DNA of 64,000 nucleotides from Candidatus Hodarchaeota archaeon (GCA_029856365.1 JAHQWW010000006.1:1-64000), one strand, 5' to 3'. Shown: positions 1 through 10,431, numbered from the stretch's first letter. The notes: generated from the sequence alone by a model not told the origin. A program made the numbers and translations.

Positions 1-607
1 AAAATCCCTCCCCCGGCGCTCTACACCTGTTATTTCAACTAATTACTTTCAGTTTTCACATAATTATGATTTCTAAGGTCATTATTCTATTTTTTCTAAA
101 AAATGTAGGGTACATTACCCTGAAAGGTTTGTTAATGCTATCCTTTTTTTGTGTTTAATTATAAGTCTCATATAACGAATTACAGGACTTATTTCATATC
201 CTACTCTCTCAATAGCTGCTTTAATCTCTCGTTTTTATACACGTGATGACTAAATCAAGCTCTTGTTGGATCAACAAGAGCTTTTGTTCGTTTTATTTTT
301 GTTTTTGGAGCTATTCAAGTTCTTCTAGATGTACATATTCAAATGTCATTGTCATCCCCTTTCATCATTCTGTTTGAAGAATTCTACCGATATTCTTTCT
401 TTTCCAATAAGGAAGCTCTAGCATCATTCAAAAACCGTTTTATGCTTGTGTATCATGTTTCTGTCAAAATCATCCTTGAGGTTTTCAGATGATTCGCATT
501 TAGATCTAAGAAAGGATGGTGTATTAACAAAAACCAACAATCCTTATAACTCCAAACTATTCTCCCTATTTGAGCAATCTAGTAAAAAGAATTGTATAAA
601 CGAATAG

Positions 608-931
608 GTGAAGCGAATCTTGGTGTCCGTAGCACGAATTCGGTTAATGAGTACCGATGTTGGACAGCTTGACGGAATCTGTAATGAAATGAAAAGAATT
701 GCAGAGAAATCTGGGGTCAAGATGCGAGGTCCTATTCCTTTACCAACAAAAAAACTGAAATTACCAGTAAGAAAGTCACCAAGCGGACAAGGCACTGCAA
801 CTTGGGAAGATTACGAACTAAGAATCCATAAACGTTTGATAGACATTGATGCAGACGACAGAACGATGCGTCAGATTATTAGATTGAATGTTTCTCGTTC
901 GATTTTTGTAGAAATCGAATTAAGGACATAG
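608..931 (+). CDS. rps10: Ribosomal protein uS10
   Basis: Translation has the S10 pattern (GPIPLPTK, HKRLIDI); GTG start. Confidence 0.95.
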   Translation: MKRILVSVARIRLMSTDVGQLDGICNEMKRIAEKSGVKMRGPIPLPTKKLKLPVRKSPSGQGTATWEDYELRIHKRLIDIDADDRTMRQIIRLNVSRSIFVEIELRT

Positions 932-944
932 AAACTAATGGAAG

Positions 945-1526
945 ATGAAAATGGCCTCTGCGGAAGAAATGAAAATATTTGGTTTATGGGATTGTAAGGA
1001 GATCGAAGTTAAGGATATTAGTCTTGTTCGTTATATTAACTTAACTGAACGACTTGTTCCACATAGTGCGGGACGTCATGAACATAAACGATTTCATAAA
1101 TCATTTGTTCATATTATTGAACGTTTAGCAAATAAATTAATGAGCCCTGGCAAGAATACAGGAAAAAAAATCTTGGCTCTTAATGTGGTGAAATCTGCCC
1201 TACAAATAATTGAGTTGAAGACTGGTAGTAACCCTATTCAAGTTCTTGTTGATGCTATTGTGAATTGTGCACCAAGAGAAGAAACAACTCGTATTTCATA
1301 CGGTGGAATTGTATATCATACAGCTGTAGATAGCGCTCCTCAACGTAGGGTTGATGTTGCACTACGTTTATTGGCTCAATCAGTCAGGAAAGCATCTTTT
1401 AATAATGTAAGAACGTTTGATGAAATCCTTGCAGAACAACTTATATTAGCATCTACTAATAATCCAAATTCTAATGCAATCAAAAGAAAACAGGATATTG
1501 AGCGAGTTGCATTAAGCGCTCGTTAA
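945..1526 (+). CDS. rps7: Ribosomal protein uS7
   Basis: S7-like: IIERLANKLMSPGKNTGKK, NPIQVLVDAIVNCAPREETTRISYGG. Confidence 0.95.
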   Translation: MKMASAEEMKIFGLWDCKEIEVKDISLVRYINLTERLVPHSAGRHEHKRFHKSFVHIIERLANKLMSPGKNTGKKILALNVVKSALQIIELKTGSNPIQVLVDAIVNCAPREETTRISYGGIVYHTAVDSAPQRRVDVALRLLAQSVRKASFNNVRTFDEILAEQLILASTNNPNSNAIKRKQDIERVALSAR

Positions 1527-1739
1527 TACATTTTACATATTGCTACCTTTGTTGTTTATTTACCATTTTTTTCTTATAGATGGTTGAATTATTCAAAGAT
1601 CGTCTCAGTCGGGTTGGTTTTGGATTTTTCACTCATTTTTTCCAGAAATATGGGACTTAAATAACTGTAACTCCTCACGAAGGGTTCATACATACATAAA
1701 AGTGATATAGATGACATTATTCGCATAAACTGAAAATAA

Positions 1740-1925
1740 AATTCAACAGAAGATCTGAGGTGTTCAGGGTTATTTAAATGCCAACAAGGTACTATTATCA
1801 ATGCAGATGTGAATGGTGTGTATAACATTCTGAAAAAAACATTCCTGAACGTTGTTGAAGCTGGCAAGATAGAGAATGTCGGGTTACATCCCACACGATG
1901 GAGACTGGCCGCCTTAACGAGCTAA
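1740..1925 (+). pseudogene. Decayed TnpB (IS200/IS605 OrfB) C-terminal fragment
   Basis: Frame from 1770 reads LFKCQQGTIINADVNGVYNILKKTFLNVVEAGKIENVGLHPTRWRLAALTS*, the INADVNGxxNIL tail of TnpB; upstream part is frameshifted and stop-interrupted. Confidence 0.7.
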
Positions 1926-1982
1926 TTGATGACCTCATGTGAATAAAATTTAATACATTTTTATCAATTCTAATAAGCTAGC

Positions 1983-3314
1983 CTAACTTACTCGTATTAT
2001 ATCGTTAACAATGCCTACTGCAATAGTTTGCCCAGAATGACGTAAAATTATCCTACCCAATTCAGGGAAATCAGTATATTTCTCAATGACTATCGTGGAA
2101 TCTAGGGTCAGTTCCACATCAATTAATTCGCCTTTAAAAGCTATAGTTATATGCCCTTCAAAATCTCGAGGTAAATTTTTATATTTTGGATTCATTTTCA
2201 AAATTTTCGTTATCTTTGAAACTTGGGTGGTTGTATAAGAAGTTCCACAATGAAAAATCACAGAAGAACCTGGTACGAAAGATCCCTCGAGAATTAATAA
2301 TCGTGCGCTAATAAGAGACGCAAAACGATAATCTAATTGTTCAGGGGCCAAAACAATCCCTTCTTCTAATGTATTTTTGTCCATATTTCTTAAAAGAGCT
2401 GAACCGTGGTTTCCAGGACCAATATATGTTGTTTTAATGTCTTGTATCCAAGTTTCCTTCACCTCTGATATATTGCCTAAAGGTAGAGCTTTCACCAAAT
2501 CCCCTACTCTCAATGGTGAACCTAAAACTTTGCCCAATAAAAAAGTTCCAAAACCATGACGTTCATCCAAGTCATAGGTGACGAATCTCATTGCTAACTT
2601 CTCTTTAGATACTGAGCCCTTGAATGAATCCAAGGCTTCAATTAAGGTAGGACCAGAGTACCAGTTCAAATTGGTAGATTTCTGAACTAAATTGTCTCCA
2701 AAGAATCCACTGATGGGAACAAATGGGATCTCGTCTAATTTTTTAGCCCAAGGTGAATGAATCTCTTTAAACAATGCTTTTATTTGCTTTTTAGCTTGCT
2801 GATAGGGATCTTCTCGAAAATTAACTAAATCCATTTTGTTAATTGCTACAATAATCTGTTGAATTCCTAAAACCGATGCCAAAACCGTATGTTCTCTTGT
2901 TTGGCCTCCAGGATTCTGATAACTACCTCTTTTTAATCCAGATTTAAGATCATTGGGAACAGCACTAACAACTAATATACATGCATCTGCTAATGCTGCA
3001 CCTCTAATCATATTTTTCACAAAATCACGATGTCCGGGGGCATCAATAAGCATGAAATTTCTCTTCTTTGTTTCAAATGGATGGAATGCGACATCTGCTG
3101 TGACACCTCGTTCTTTTTCTTCTGGTAATGAATCAAGAATATAAGCCCATTGCCATGATTCCATTTGATGTTGTATGGCTTCTTCCCTTAACTTCTCCAT
3201 TATTCGAGTATCAATAGCCCCTATTTGAAATAATAAATGTCCTAATGTAGTTGATTTTCCATGATCAACGTGTCCGATCCACACAAGAGAAATAGTAGGT
3301 TTAACTTCTATCAT
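1983..3314 (-). CDS. EF1A-family translational GTPase paralogue A (443 aa)
   Basis: GHVDHGKST, DAPGHRDF, NKMD, GGQTREH; divergent ERGVTAD and GAALADA. Confidence 0.85.
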   Translation of the reverse strand: MIEVKPTISLVWIGHVDHGKSTTLGHLLFQIGAIDTRIMEKLREEAIQHQMESWQWAYILDSLPEEKERGVTADVAFHPFETKKRNFMLIDAPGHRDFVKNMIRGAALADACILVVSAVPNDLKSGLKRGSYQNPGGQTREHTVLASVLGIQQIIVAINKMDLVNFREDPYQQAKKQIKALFKEIHSPWAKKLDEIPFVPISGFFGDNLVQKSTNLNWYSGPTLIEALDSFKGSVSKEKLAMRFVTYDLDERHGFGTFLLGKVLGSPLRVGDLVKALPLGNISEVKETWIQDIKTTYIGPGNHGSALLRNMDKNTLEEGIVLAPEQLDYRFASLISARLLILEGSFVPGSSVIFHCGTSYTTTQVSKITKILKMNPKYKNLPRDFEGHITIAFKGELIDVELTLDSTIVIEKYTDFPELGRIILRHSGQTIAVGIVNDIIRVS

Positions 3315-3393
3315 GAAAATAAACCGCCAATCTCAGGCCGTTTTTATGTAAAAAAGAAAAAAAGTTTTTGAAAAAAGAAAAAAAAAGTATTTG

Positions 3394-4920
3394 TTAGCCA
3401 TATTTGCCTAACTCTATTTTCTGAACCACTCCCACTGCGACGGTTTTCCCAGAATCCCGTAGTGCGAATCGTCCAAGTGAAGGAGATTTGGATAATGGTT
3501 CAACAACAAGGGGATTCAAAGGAGTCATCCAAACCATTCCCCTTTCACCTTGGCCTAGCTGATCTTTATCTTGAACTTGTGTTACACGACAGGCGACCTG
3601 AGCTGTACCACAATGAACAACAGGAGAATAATTCTCATGGATTCCCCAGGATTCACCTTTTTTCTTTGCTTTTTTACCTAATCCACGCACAACAAGAACA
3701 TATGACAAAAATCCATCAATATTTGGTCTTAACGCTTTTGCAGGATCTTTAGGATCACTAACAACTGCGCCTCGAATAATGTCCCGTGCGCCAATATTCT
3801 TGGTTTTAATGTTAAATCCGATATTATCACCTGGTAGAGCTTGAGGAATGTCCTTATGAAATTCTTGGATGGTTTTTACGGAGATTGGGAGGGGTTCAAT
3901 ACTTTGTTTTGTGGGAGAAATAACAACTTCCGAATTTGGTTTTAAAATACCGCTAGAAACCCGTCCAGTAAGAACAGTACCTACACCACCTATATTCAGA
4001 GTTTGTTGAATCGGAATTCTAATCGGTTGTTTTGCAAACATTTCTTTACGAACAGCGGGTGATTCTAGTATATCAAGAGCATCGAGTAAGGATGGTCCAT
4101 CATACCAAGATAACGCCTCAAATCCAGCTTTAATATCTGCTATCTCTTTTTCTAATGATTCGATGAATTCAGGATCACCATTCCCAGCCTTTGCTGCTGA
4201 AATATGCCCTTCAAGGTTTTTAACTGTTACATCTTTTGAAAGAACGTTCACTCCTACTAAACCACTTGTTGGAACATAATTAATAGCTTCTAGATATTTT
4301 TCTTTGCTTTCTATTTGAAGGGCCGTCATAAGCTGAGTAAAAATCTTATGAATCGAATCTTTAATTTGTTCATACCGTTTATGATCATAATCAACGACAT
4401 CCATCTTATTGATTGCAACTACAATATTTGTAATACCCAAAGAAGTTAGAAGAAGCATATGTTCCGTTGTCATCCCAATTACATTTGCATATTTTCCTGA
4501 AGCTGTTCCTGCTACCTTAGTTCCATCCTCGAATTCCCCTTTTCTTGCAGAGACTACTAAGATTGCAGCATCTGCTTGTGAGGCTCCTGTTATCATGTTT
4601 TTAATAAAATCACTATGCCCAGGGGCATCTATAAGATTGAAAATATAATTTTTGGTCTTAAATTCCATGAAAGATACGTTTATTGTAAGACCTCGTTCTC
4701 TTTCATCCATTAGAGGATCTAAAATCCAGGCATACGACCAACTTCCCATACCTTGAGCTTTACTATCTTTGAAATACCTCTCAGCAATACGCCAAGGTTG
4801 TCGTTTCTTTTTAGGATCATGAATCTGACCGAGTAGGAATAACATGTGGCCCAAACCAGTCGATTTCCCATGATCGACATGACCTGTGACCACTAAATTC
4901 ATTCTTTCGAGATCTGCCAT
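3394..4920 (-). CDS. EF1A-family translational GTPase paralogue B (508 aa, with G-domain insertion)
   Basis: GHVDHGKST, DAPGHSDFIKNMITGASQADAA, NKMD; PTSGLVGVNV like HBS1/eRF3; ~45 aa insertion before WYDGPSLLDALD. Confidence 0.85.
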   Translation of the reverse strand: MADLERMNLVVTGHVDHGKSTGLGHMLFLLGQIHDPKKKRQPWRIAERYFKDSKAQGMGSWSYAWILDPLMDERERGLTINVSFMEFKTKNYIFNLIDAPGHSDFIKNMITGASQADAAILVVSARKGEFEDGTKVAGTASGKYANVIGMTTEHMLLLTSLGITNIVVAINKMDVVDYDHKRYEQIKDSIHKIFTQLMTALQIESKEKYLEAINYVPTSGLVGVNVLSKDVTVKNLEGHISAAKAGNGDPEFIESLEKEIADIKAGFEALSWYDGPSLLDALDILESPAVRKEMFAKQPIRIPIQQTLNIGGVGTVLTGRVSSGILKPNSEVVISPTKQSIEPLPISVKTIQEFHKDIPQALPGDNIGFNIKTKNIGARDIIRGAVVSDPKDPAKALRPNIDGFLSYVLVVRGLGKKAKKKGESWGIHENYSPVVHCGTAQVACRVTQVQDKDQLGQGERGMVWMTPLNPLVVEPLSKSPSLGRFALRDSGKTVAVGVVQKIELGKYG

Positions 4921-5171
4921 AATTATTCACCAGAAAATTACTCGATTTATTAATTTAGGATTAAATGTTGATAAGTTAGTCAAATTTTTTGTTTTAATCC
5001 CAAGAGTCAGCGACATAGACTACAGTTTATCATATTTTCGAGGTATTTTTTAAAATTGGTATTGTTGTAAAGGTACCATTTAAATTTCGTAAGTGGATTA
5101 ATAGGAGATGTAGACAAATGTTTTAGTTTCAAAGGTTTTGATTAAAGCTTAATTCAATTTCTTATTATTGG

Positions 5172-6275
5172 TCACACTAATAATTGATTATTACGAATCT
5201 CCACTTCCATCAGAGGTTTTGCCAATAATAAGAAGTGTTCACGTAATGTGAATTCAGCAATATTCAAGATTCTAGCAATGTGTTTTTGTGTTAAAATTCC
5301 CCGTCTAGATTTGCGTTTATAACAGTGTGGAAACAAATTTTGTCGTGCTAATAATATATCTGAAGCAATAATAATTGCTGCTGCAAGAATGAATGGATTA
5401 CGTCCCCCACGATCAGATTGAGGAAAATTTATGAGTAATTTTTTTGCACCAAGCTTTAAGTAATGTAAATATTCATTTTTATCAATAATGGTTTTTTTCT
5501 TTAAATGTTGTATAATATCATTATCTTTTTGGAGACGACTAATAATATTATCTAAATACTCCTCTGATTTAACATGACTCACCCGAATTCTAGCATGTTG
5601 CCTGATTAATGAAGCGGCCTTTATTATATCTTTACCTAGGATCAAATACCCACGATTTTGAGCAGCTGCAACTAGTCGCGCTAGCTCGATATTTTCTCTT
5701 CTAGATCGGATCGATAAGTAAAGAGAACCCATAATTAAGCTAGATAATTTCAATTTTTCGCGTAAATGAGAATGTACACTTCGAAATAAGAATAGCGCAT
5801 CTGCTTTAGCTACATCAGTAATTTGTAAAGCATTACAAATTGTGGTAAGAAGATGATATCCACGATACTCCCGTTGGCGGCCATTAAAGTGAAGATAAAT
5901 GTCATTGAGGGATTTTAATCGCATAAATTGTTGTTTAGAAGGGATTTTGATTTGAGTTCCTCTTATATCTGTTAAAAAATTTTTTCTATAAGAACCAATG
6001 TATGATCCTAATGATTTCATGGCACTAGGCCTTTCGCTTATTGAAGCATACTGATTTCCAAAACTCTTTTCAGATTTTATCAACTGAATCGTTGGTTTTT
6101 CGTAAATTTTGTTTGCAACTAACCCACAATTCACACAAACAACATCAGATTCGGTTTGAATAAGATTTCCACCACATTCTAAGCATCCATGTCTCAACAA
6201 TTCCACCAAAAAAACAATTAGTAATCTTATATCTAAGTAAAACACAGAAAGAGAGACTTGAATAAAAATGAACAT
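5172..6275 (-). CDS. tfb: Transcription initiation factor TFB (divergent); real start possibly GTG at 6206
   Basis: N-terminal zinc ribbon CLECGG..CVNCGLV, then two cyclin-like repeats; the 23 aa before the ribbon look spurious. Confidence 0.75.
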   Translation of the reverse strand: MFIFIQVSLSVFYLDIRLLIVFLVELLRHGCLECGGNLIQTESDVVCVNCGLVANKIYEKPTIQLIKSEKSFGNQYASISERPSAMKSLGSYIGSYRKNFLTDIRGTQIKIPSKQQFMRLKSLNDIYLHFNGRQREYRGYHLLTTICNALQITDVAKADALFLFRSVHSHLREKLKLSSLIMGSLYLSIRSRRENIELARLVAAAQNRGYLILGKDIIKAASLIRQHARIRVSHVKSEEYLDNIISRLQKDNDIIQHLKKKTIIDKNEYLHYLKLGAKKLLINFPQSDRGGRNPFILAAAIIIASDILLARQNLFPHCYKRKSRRGILTQKHIARILNIAEFTLREHFLLLAKPLMEVEIRNNQLLV

Positions 6276-6694
6276 TAAGTCTATAAGAAAAGAATAAGTG
6301 TTGAATGAAATTTTGAAACTATTAAATTTCGGTTTCTATGCATCAAAAGTGAAATATCCTAGTTCAGATGAAAAATGATGTTAGTAGTGAACTAATTCAA
6401 CCTCACCAAAGAGAAAATAAGATTTTAAAAAAATATTGAGTTTCGTGATGTAGAAAATCATTTTAAGGCTTTAAATGTACTACAAAGGTATAATACCTAC
6501 CATAATTACAATTTTCTCGTTTTTTCTATTGTTCTATGTCGTCCAGACTTGACCGATATGTCACTATTCATTGCTAGCTTGAAAGAAGAGGATTTCTAAA
6601 ATAAAAAATCAAATTGTGAAAACACCAATTCTTTAAAAGTATAAGATCAAGAGGAAACTAATTTCCCCCTTTGTTCATCTGAGGAATTTAAATA

Positions 6695-7306
6695 ATGAAA
6701 AGAGTAGATCAACAGCGAAAACGAAAAAAAAAGAAAGTAAAATCACATTTTGTTTACAAAGGAGAGAGTGTTGTAATAGATTTTTATGCGTACGGAAAAT
6801 CATTAAGCCACAGGCGTTCTGAAGATTATAATCCACTAGCAGTTGTCGTCACGGTTGAATGGTTCCAATTTTTTGATGTTATTTTAATTAATAGGTCGAA
6901 AATTTCTATAGGCGACCATTTATTGCTGTCATCTACTAATAAAAGCATTCTAAGATTAAACAAACTACATTATAATCAACTTTCTAGTTCTGCTTTGGAA
7001 ATTCTGCCTGTTATAGTCAAAGAAATAGTCACTACCTTCGAATCTCGTTATGTAGCATTCTTCAATCGAGCACAGCCACTAACAACCCAAATGCATCAAA
7101 TTCAATTATTACCTGGGATAGGGCAAAAAAGGCTGTGGTCGATTTTAAAAGCCAGAAAAAACGATTTATTCTCATCCTTCAGCGACTTCACTAAAAGGAC
7201 CGGTATTTCAGATCCAATATCAATATTCACAAATCGAATTTTATTAGAGCTTGAGGGGGTGTCAAAATATTATTTATTTACCAAAAAATCGCTACAGCAT
7301 GATTAA
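6695..7306 (+). CDS. DUF655 family protein with HhH-like segment
   Basis: LLPGIGQKRLWSILKARK; directly upstream of ksgA, the usual archaeal neighbourhood. Confidence 0.75.
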   Translation: MKRVDQQRKRKKKKVKSHFVYKGESVVIDFYAYGKSLSHRRSEDYNPLAVVVTVEWFQFFDVILINRSKISIGDHLLLSSTNKSILRLNKLHYNQLSSSALEILPVIVKEIVTTFESRYVAFFNRAQPLTTQMHQIQLLPGIGQKRLWSILKARKNDLFSSFSDFTKRTGISDPISIFTNRILLELEGVSKYYLFTKKSLQHD

Positions 7307-7308
7307 GA

Positions 7309-8196
7309 TTGAGCTTCTTCTACTTACTTGAGAAAGGGAATATAAAAAAGTATACAAAGACTCTAATTCAGAATTATGCCATTTCTCCCAAGAAATCGTG
7401 GGGACAAAATTTCGTCATTGAAAAAACAGTTATAGATGCCCTCATTTCGGAGGTAGCTTTGGATCAGAAAGATATTGTCGTCGAAGTGGGAAGCGGAATT
7501 GGGGCCTTGACTTATTTTCTTCTTCAGAATTGTCAGAAGGTTTATTCATATGAAATTGATCCTATTCTCTCTTCCATTCTTAGAAAAGAATTTATTAATT
7601 ATAGTGAAAAAATAAAAGTTATATCAGGGGATTTCCTCAAACTTGAGATCCCTTTTCATCAAAAATTAATTTCAAATCTCCCATATGGTATTTCATCACC
7701 TTTTATCAAGAAATTAATCGAAAGTAAATATCGTCCAGATTTAATCGCTGTTACTTTACAGAATGAATTCGCAAATCATTTATGTGCACAGCCAAGAGAT
7801 CCTGATTACAGTCGAATCTCAGTATATTCTTCATTTTTTTATAAATTTGAAAAAATTAGGATGTTTCCACCTTACTTCTTTTCTCCTCGGCCTCACGTTC
7901 ATTCAAGCCTTGTTCGTGGAACTAAATTGGAACCACCCCCAATTATTAATAATAGGGAGTTTTTTAGTTTTCTTACTCAATTATTTTGTCGTAAACATAA
8001 AAAGGTTCGAAATAACCTACAGATTTATGTGAAAAATTATCCTCGGGGTCTTAGAAAATTGTTTAGACATGAAATTGACACGCTTGAATTTAGTACAAAC
8101 CAACCAGTTAATCTTTCACCAAATGAGATACTAGACCTCTTTATTCAATTTAATGAGATGTTGAGTAATTTTCCACGTTTGAGGAATAATTCTTAA
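7309..8196 (+). CDS. rsmA: rRNA adenine N6,N6-dimethyltransferase KsgA/Dim1
   Basis: SPKKSWGQNFVIEK, VEVGSGIGALT, NLPYGISSPF. Confidence 0.95.
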   Translation: MSFFYLLEKGNIKKYTKTLIQNYAISPKKSWGQNFVIEKTVIDALISEVALDQKDIVVEVGSGIGALTYFLLQNCQKVYSYEIDPILSSILRKEFINYSEKIKVISGDFLKLEIPFHQKLISNLPYGISSPFIKKLIESKYRPDLIAVTLQNEFANHLCAQPRDPDYSRISVYSSFFYKFEKIRMFPPYFFSPRPHVHSSLVRGTKLEPPPIINNREFFSFLTQLFCRKHKKVRNNLQIYVKNYPRGLRKLFRHEIDTLEFSTNQPVNLSPNEILDLFIQFNEMLSNFPRLRNNS

Positions 8197-8200
8197 AATT

Positions 8201-8479
8201 TTATGGAATAAAAGGATAAATCAAAGGTAATCCTGCCAGGAAAAAAGGAACTGTTACTAATATGAAAATAATAGCTGTAAGTAAAAGATTAAATTCGAAA
8301 TCTTTCTTATTACGGATTAGTCTATCTCCAAGTTGAATGAGAATCATTGTTAAAGATATTGCTCGAACTACCCATGCAACAAGAATGAGAATCGTCCAAA
8401 ATATTTGATCTCCAGATTCGATCAAGAGTTGCCATCCCCGAATATATTCATTCCATTGGCTTAGAATTATCAGTTCCAC
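8201..8479 (-). CDS. Small membrane protein, unknown function
   Basis: 92 aa ORF with two predicted hydrophobic helices. Confidence 0.45.
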   Translation of the reverse strand: MELIILSQWNEYIRGWQLLIESGDQIFWTILILVAWVVRAISLTMILIQLGDRLIRNKKDFEFNLLLTAIIFILVTVPFFLAGLPLIYPFIP

Positions 8480-8699
8480 AGGTAAACACCAAATAAAGAA
8501 TTCATAAAATGAATCCCCTAGTCTTTTTAATCTCCCAATTTCTCTAAATCAGAGCATTAATACGTTTATAGGAACGGAACGTACGAAGCACGGTTAAACA
8601 TTGAATTCATGTCTTTATTTGTTTTCAACACCTTCTAGTTATATTAATCCCCCGCTGAATTTACTCGAGTCCATTAATCTACTCGTTCTGTGTATAATA

Positions 8700-8727
8700 T
8701 CACCTCTCACCTCGTATAGTGAGGTGA
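8700..8727. repeat. Tandem TCACCTC followed by inverted GAGGTGA (7-bp hairpin)
   Basis: TCACCTC TCACCTC gtatagt GAGGTGA read directly. Confidence 0.8.
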
Positions 8728-8768
8728 ATACAGCATTGCATCCCTAGTTTTTGACTAAGAGCTTTTAA

Positions 8769-9044
8769 CTATGTTTTACCTTTATTAACACCATTTATCG
8801 CTGCTTTAGTTTTCAAGAAAACTATTGGCCACTCCTCTTGGGAATTACTCCCCCTAATGAGTTCTTGGGTTTCATTGCTAGCCACATTTTGAATTGAGAA
8901 TATTGTTAATGAACCTCCTTTAATTTCAAATTTTATATTATTTTGTTGAAATGTTCCAAACAAGGAATCAAATTCACTTGAAATTATTAAATCCGTGAAT
9001 ATTTCTTGTCTTCTGGTCATAATTGACGCTAAATGGACTATCAA
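8769..9044 (-). CDS. Hypothetical protein (91 aa)
   Basis: ORF upstream of rpoD on the opposite strand; no family recognised. Confidence 0.4.
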   Translation of the reverse strand: MIVHLASIMTRRQEIFTDLIISSEFDSLFGTFQQNNIKFEIKGGSLTIFSIQNVASNETQELIRGSNSQEEWPIVFLKTKAAINGVNKGKT

Positions 9045-9254
9045 TGCTCATAAAAGGTTTGATTCAATATTTCTTCTGAAAGGAAACCAGATTTAGAAAA
9101 AAAATTTAAAGCCAACTCAATTGTGGCCATATCGTATAAAACACATCACTACGAGTAGCCAATAGGCAGAAGAAGATGAAATTTCTTTCTTTTTCTATGG
9201 TTCTCATGTTAGGTTTTAGATTATAACGAGTCAATAAAAGGCGGTAGTATATAT

Positions 9255-10055
9255 TTGGAACTGGAGATTGTTGAACAACGAGAAAATTATGTTAAGTTTA
9301 TCCTCTCTGGTGTAACCCCAACATTCGCTAATACTCTGCGAAGGATGATCCTCAGTGAAGTTCCTACAATGGCCATCGATGAAGTAATCATTATAGAAAA
9401 CACTACGCCTCTTTATGATGAAATAGTAGCTCATCGTTTAGGATTAATCCCTTTGAAAACTGATCTAGAAAACTATGTTAGACCTGAACTTTGCTCCTGT
9501 GGAGGACAAGGTTGTACCTCCTGTGAAGTATCTTTGACTTTAGAACAGAATGGCGAACAAGACATAGAAATAGTGTTTTCAAAGGATCTATTATCCCAAG
9601 ATCCTAAAATAGTTCCTGTTTACCCTGATATACCAATTCTTAAAATGGCTAAAGATCAAAAAATATTTCTGGAAGCTATCGCTAGACTTGGGCGGGGCTT
9701 GGATCATGCAAAATGGCAGCCTGTTTCAACAGTTTCCTATAAGTATTTTCCATGTATTGAATTTAATTTGAATAACTGCACTTTTTGTGGAGACTGTGTT
9801 GGAGTCTGCCCCCGTGATATCATCAAAATCGAAAATGACAAAATATTAGCTGTTAATGTGATAAATTGTAGTTTATGTAATCAATGTGTCGATGTTTGTG
9901 AACTCGATGCTGTTGCTGTATCAACGACTGGTAGTGATTTTGTTTTTATCATTGAAAGTACTGGTGCGCTTACCATTAAAAATATATTGATTGAAGCTTT
10001 AAAACTTTTGAAAGAAAAAGCAAAAGAATTTAACGTTCTTGTTGATGAATTTTAA
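9255..10055 (+). CDS. rpoD: RNA polymerase subunit D (Rpb3-like) with ferredoxin domain
   Basis: FANTLRRMILSEVPTMAIDEV, HRLGLIPL; two CxxCxxCxxxC cluster motifs; TTG start. Confidence 0.97.
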   Translation: MELEIVEQRENYVKFILSGVTPTFANTLRRMILSEVPTMAIDEVIIIENTTPLYDEIVAHRLGLIPLKTDLENYVRPELCSCGGQGCTSCEVSLTLEQNGEQDIEIVFSKDLLSQDPKIVPVYPDIPILKMAKDQKIFLEAIARLGRGLDHAKWQPVSTVSYKYFPCIEFNLNNCTFCGDCVGVCPRDIIKIENDKILAVNVINCSLCNQCVDVCELDAVAVSTTGSDFVFIIESTGALTIKNILIEALKLLKEKAKEFNVLVDEF

Positions 10056-10431
10056 AAGAGGGATCCAATTGAAAATCAAAGGAAGAACAGATCCAAATAA
10101 AATTGCACTGATTAGTTTTTTAAGAGGAGCTGCGAGTAAAAACAACACAAAAATCTGGTCATTATTGGCGTCTGAAATGTCCAAGTCGAATAGAATGCGT
10201 GTTATAGTGAACATCTCGCGATTAAATCGAGTATCTTCTCCAGGAGACACCTTACTGATCCCAGGGAAGGTTCTCGGTACAGGATCGCTAAATCATCGAC
10301 TTAATGTTGCTGCGGAATCATTTTCAAAAACAGCTCAAAAGAAAATTAGAAATGCAGGTGGACAATGTTTGACTCTTGAAGAACTAGTGAAAAAGAATCC
10401 TATGGGATCTCAAGTTCGAATGATTAAATAA
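10039..10431 (+). CDS. rpl18e: Ribosomal protein eL18
   Basis: VSRPGDT-like VSSPGDTLLIPGKVLGTGSL; between rpoD and uL13. Confidence 0.92.
   Translation: MLMNFKRGIQLKIKGRTDPNKIALISFLRGAASKNNTKIWSLLASEMSKSNRMRVIVNISRLNRVSSPGDTLLIPGKVLGTGSLNHRLNVAAESFSKTAQKKIRNAGGQCLTLEELVKKNPMGSQVRMIK

Noticed and set aside
1589-1894. 101-aa minus ORF between uS7 and the GTPase
   Set aside because: Largely antisense to the TnpB relic; only its C-terminal tail resembles another intergenic relic, so not called as an intact gene.
3462-3752. 96-aa plus ORF within EF1A paralogue B
   Set aside because: Antisense to a conserved GTPase; the same reasoning removes the other antisense ORFs (544, 2377, 2953, 4409, 24178, 53200, 63370 and similar).
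8769-9044. Possible KEOPS Pcc1-like small protein
   Set aside because: Size and position are suggestive but no diagnostic motif could be identified; left as hypothetical.
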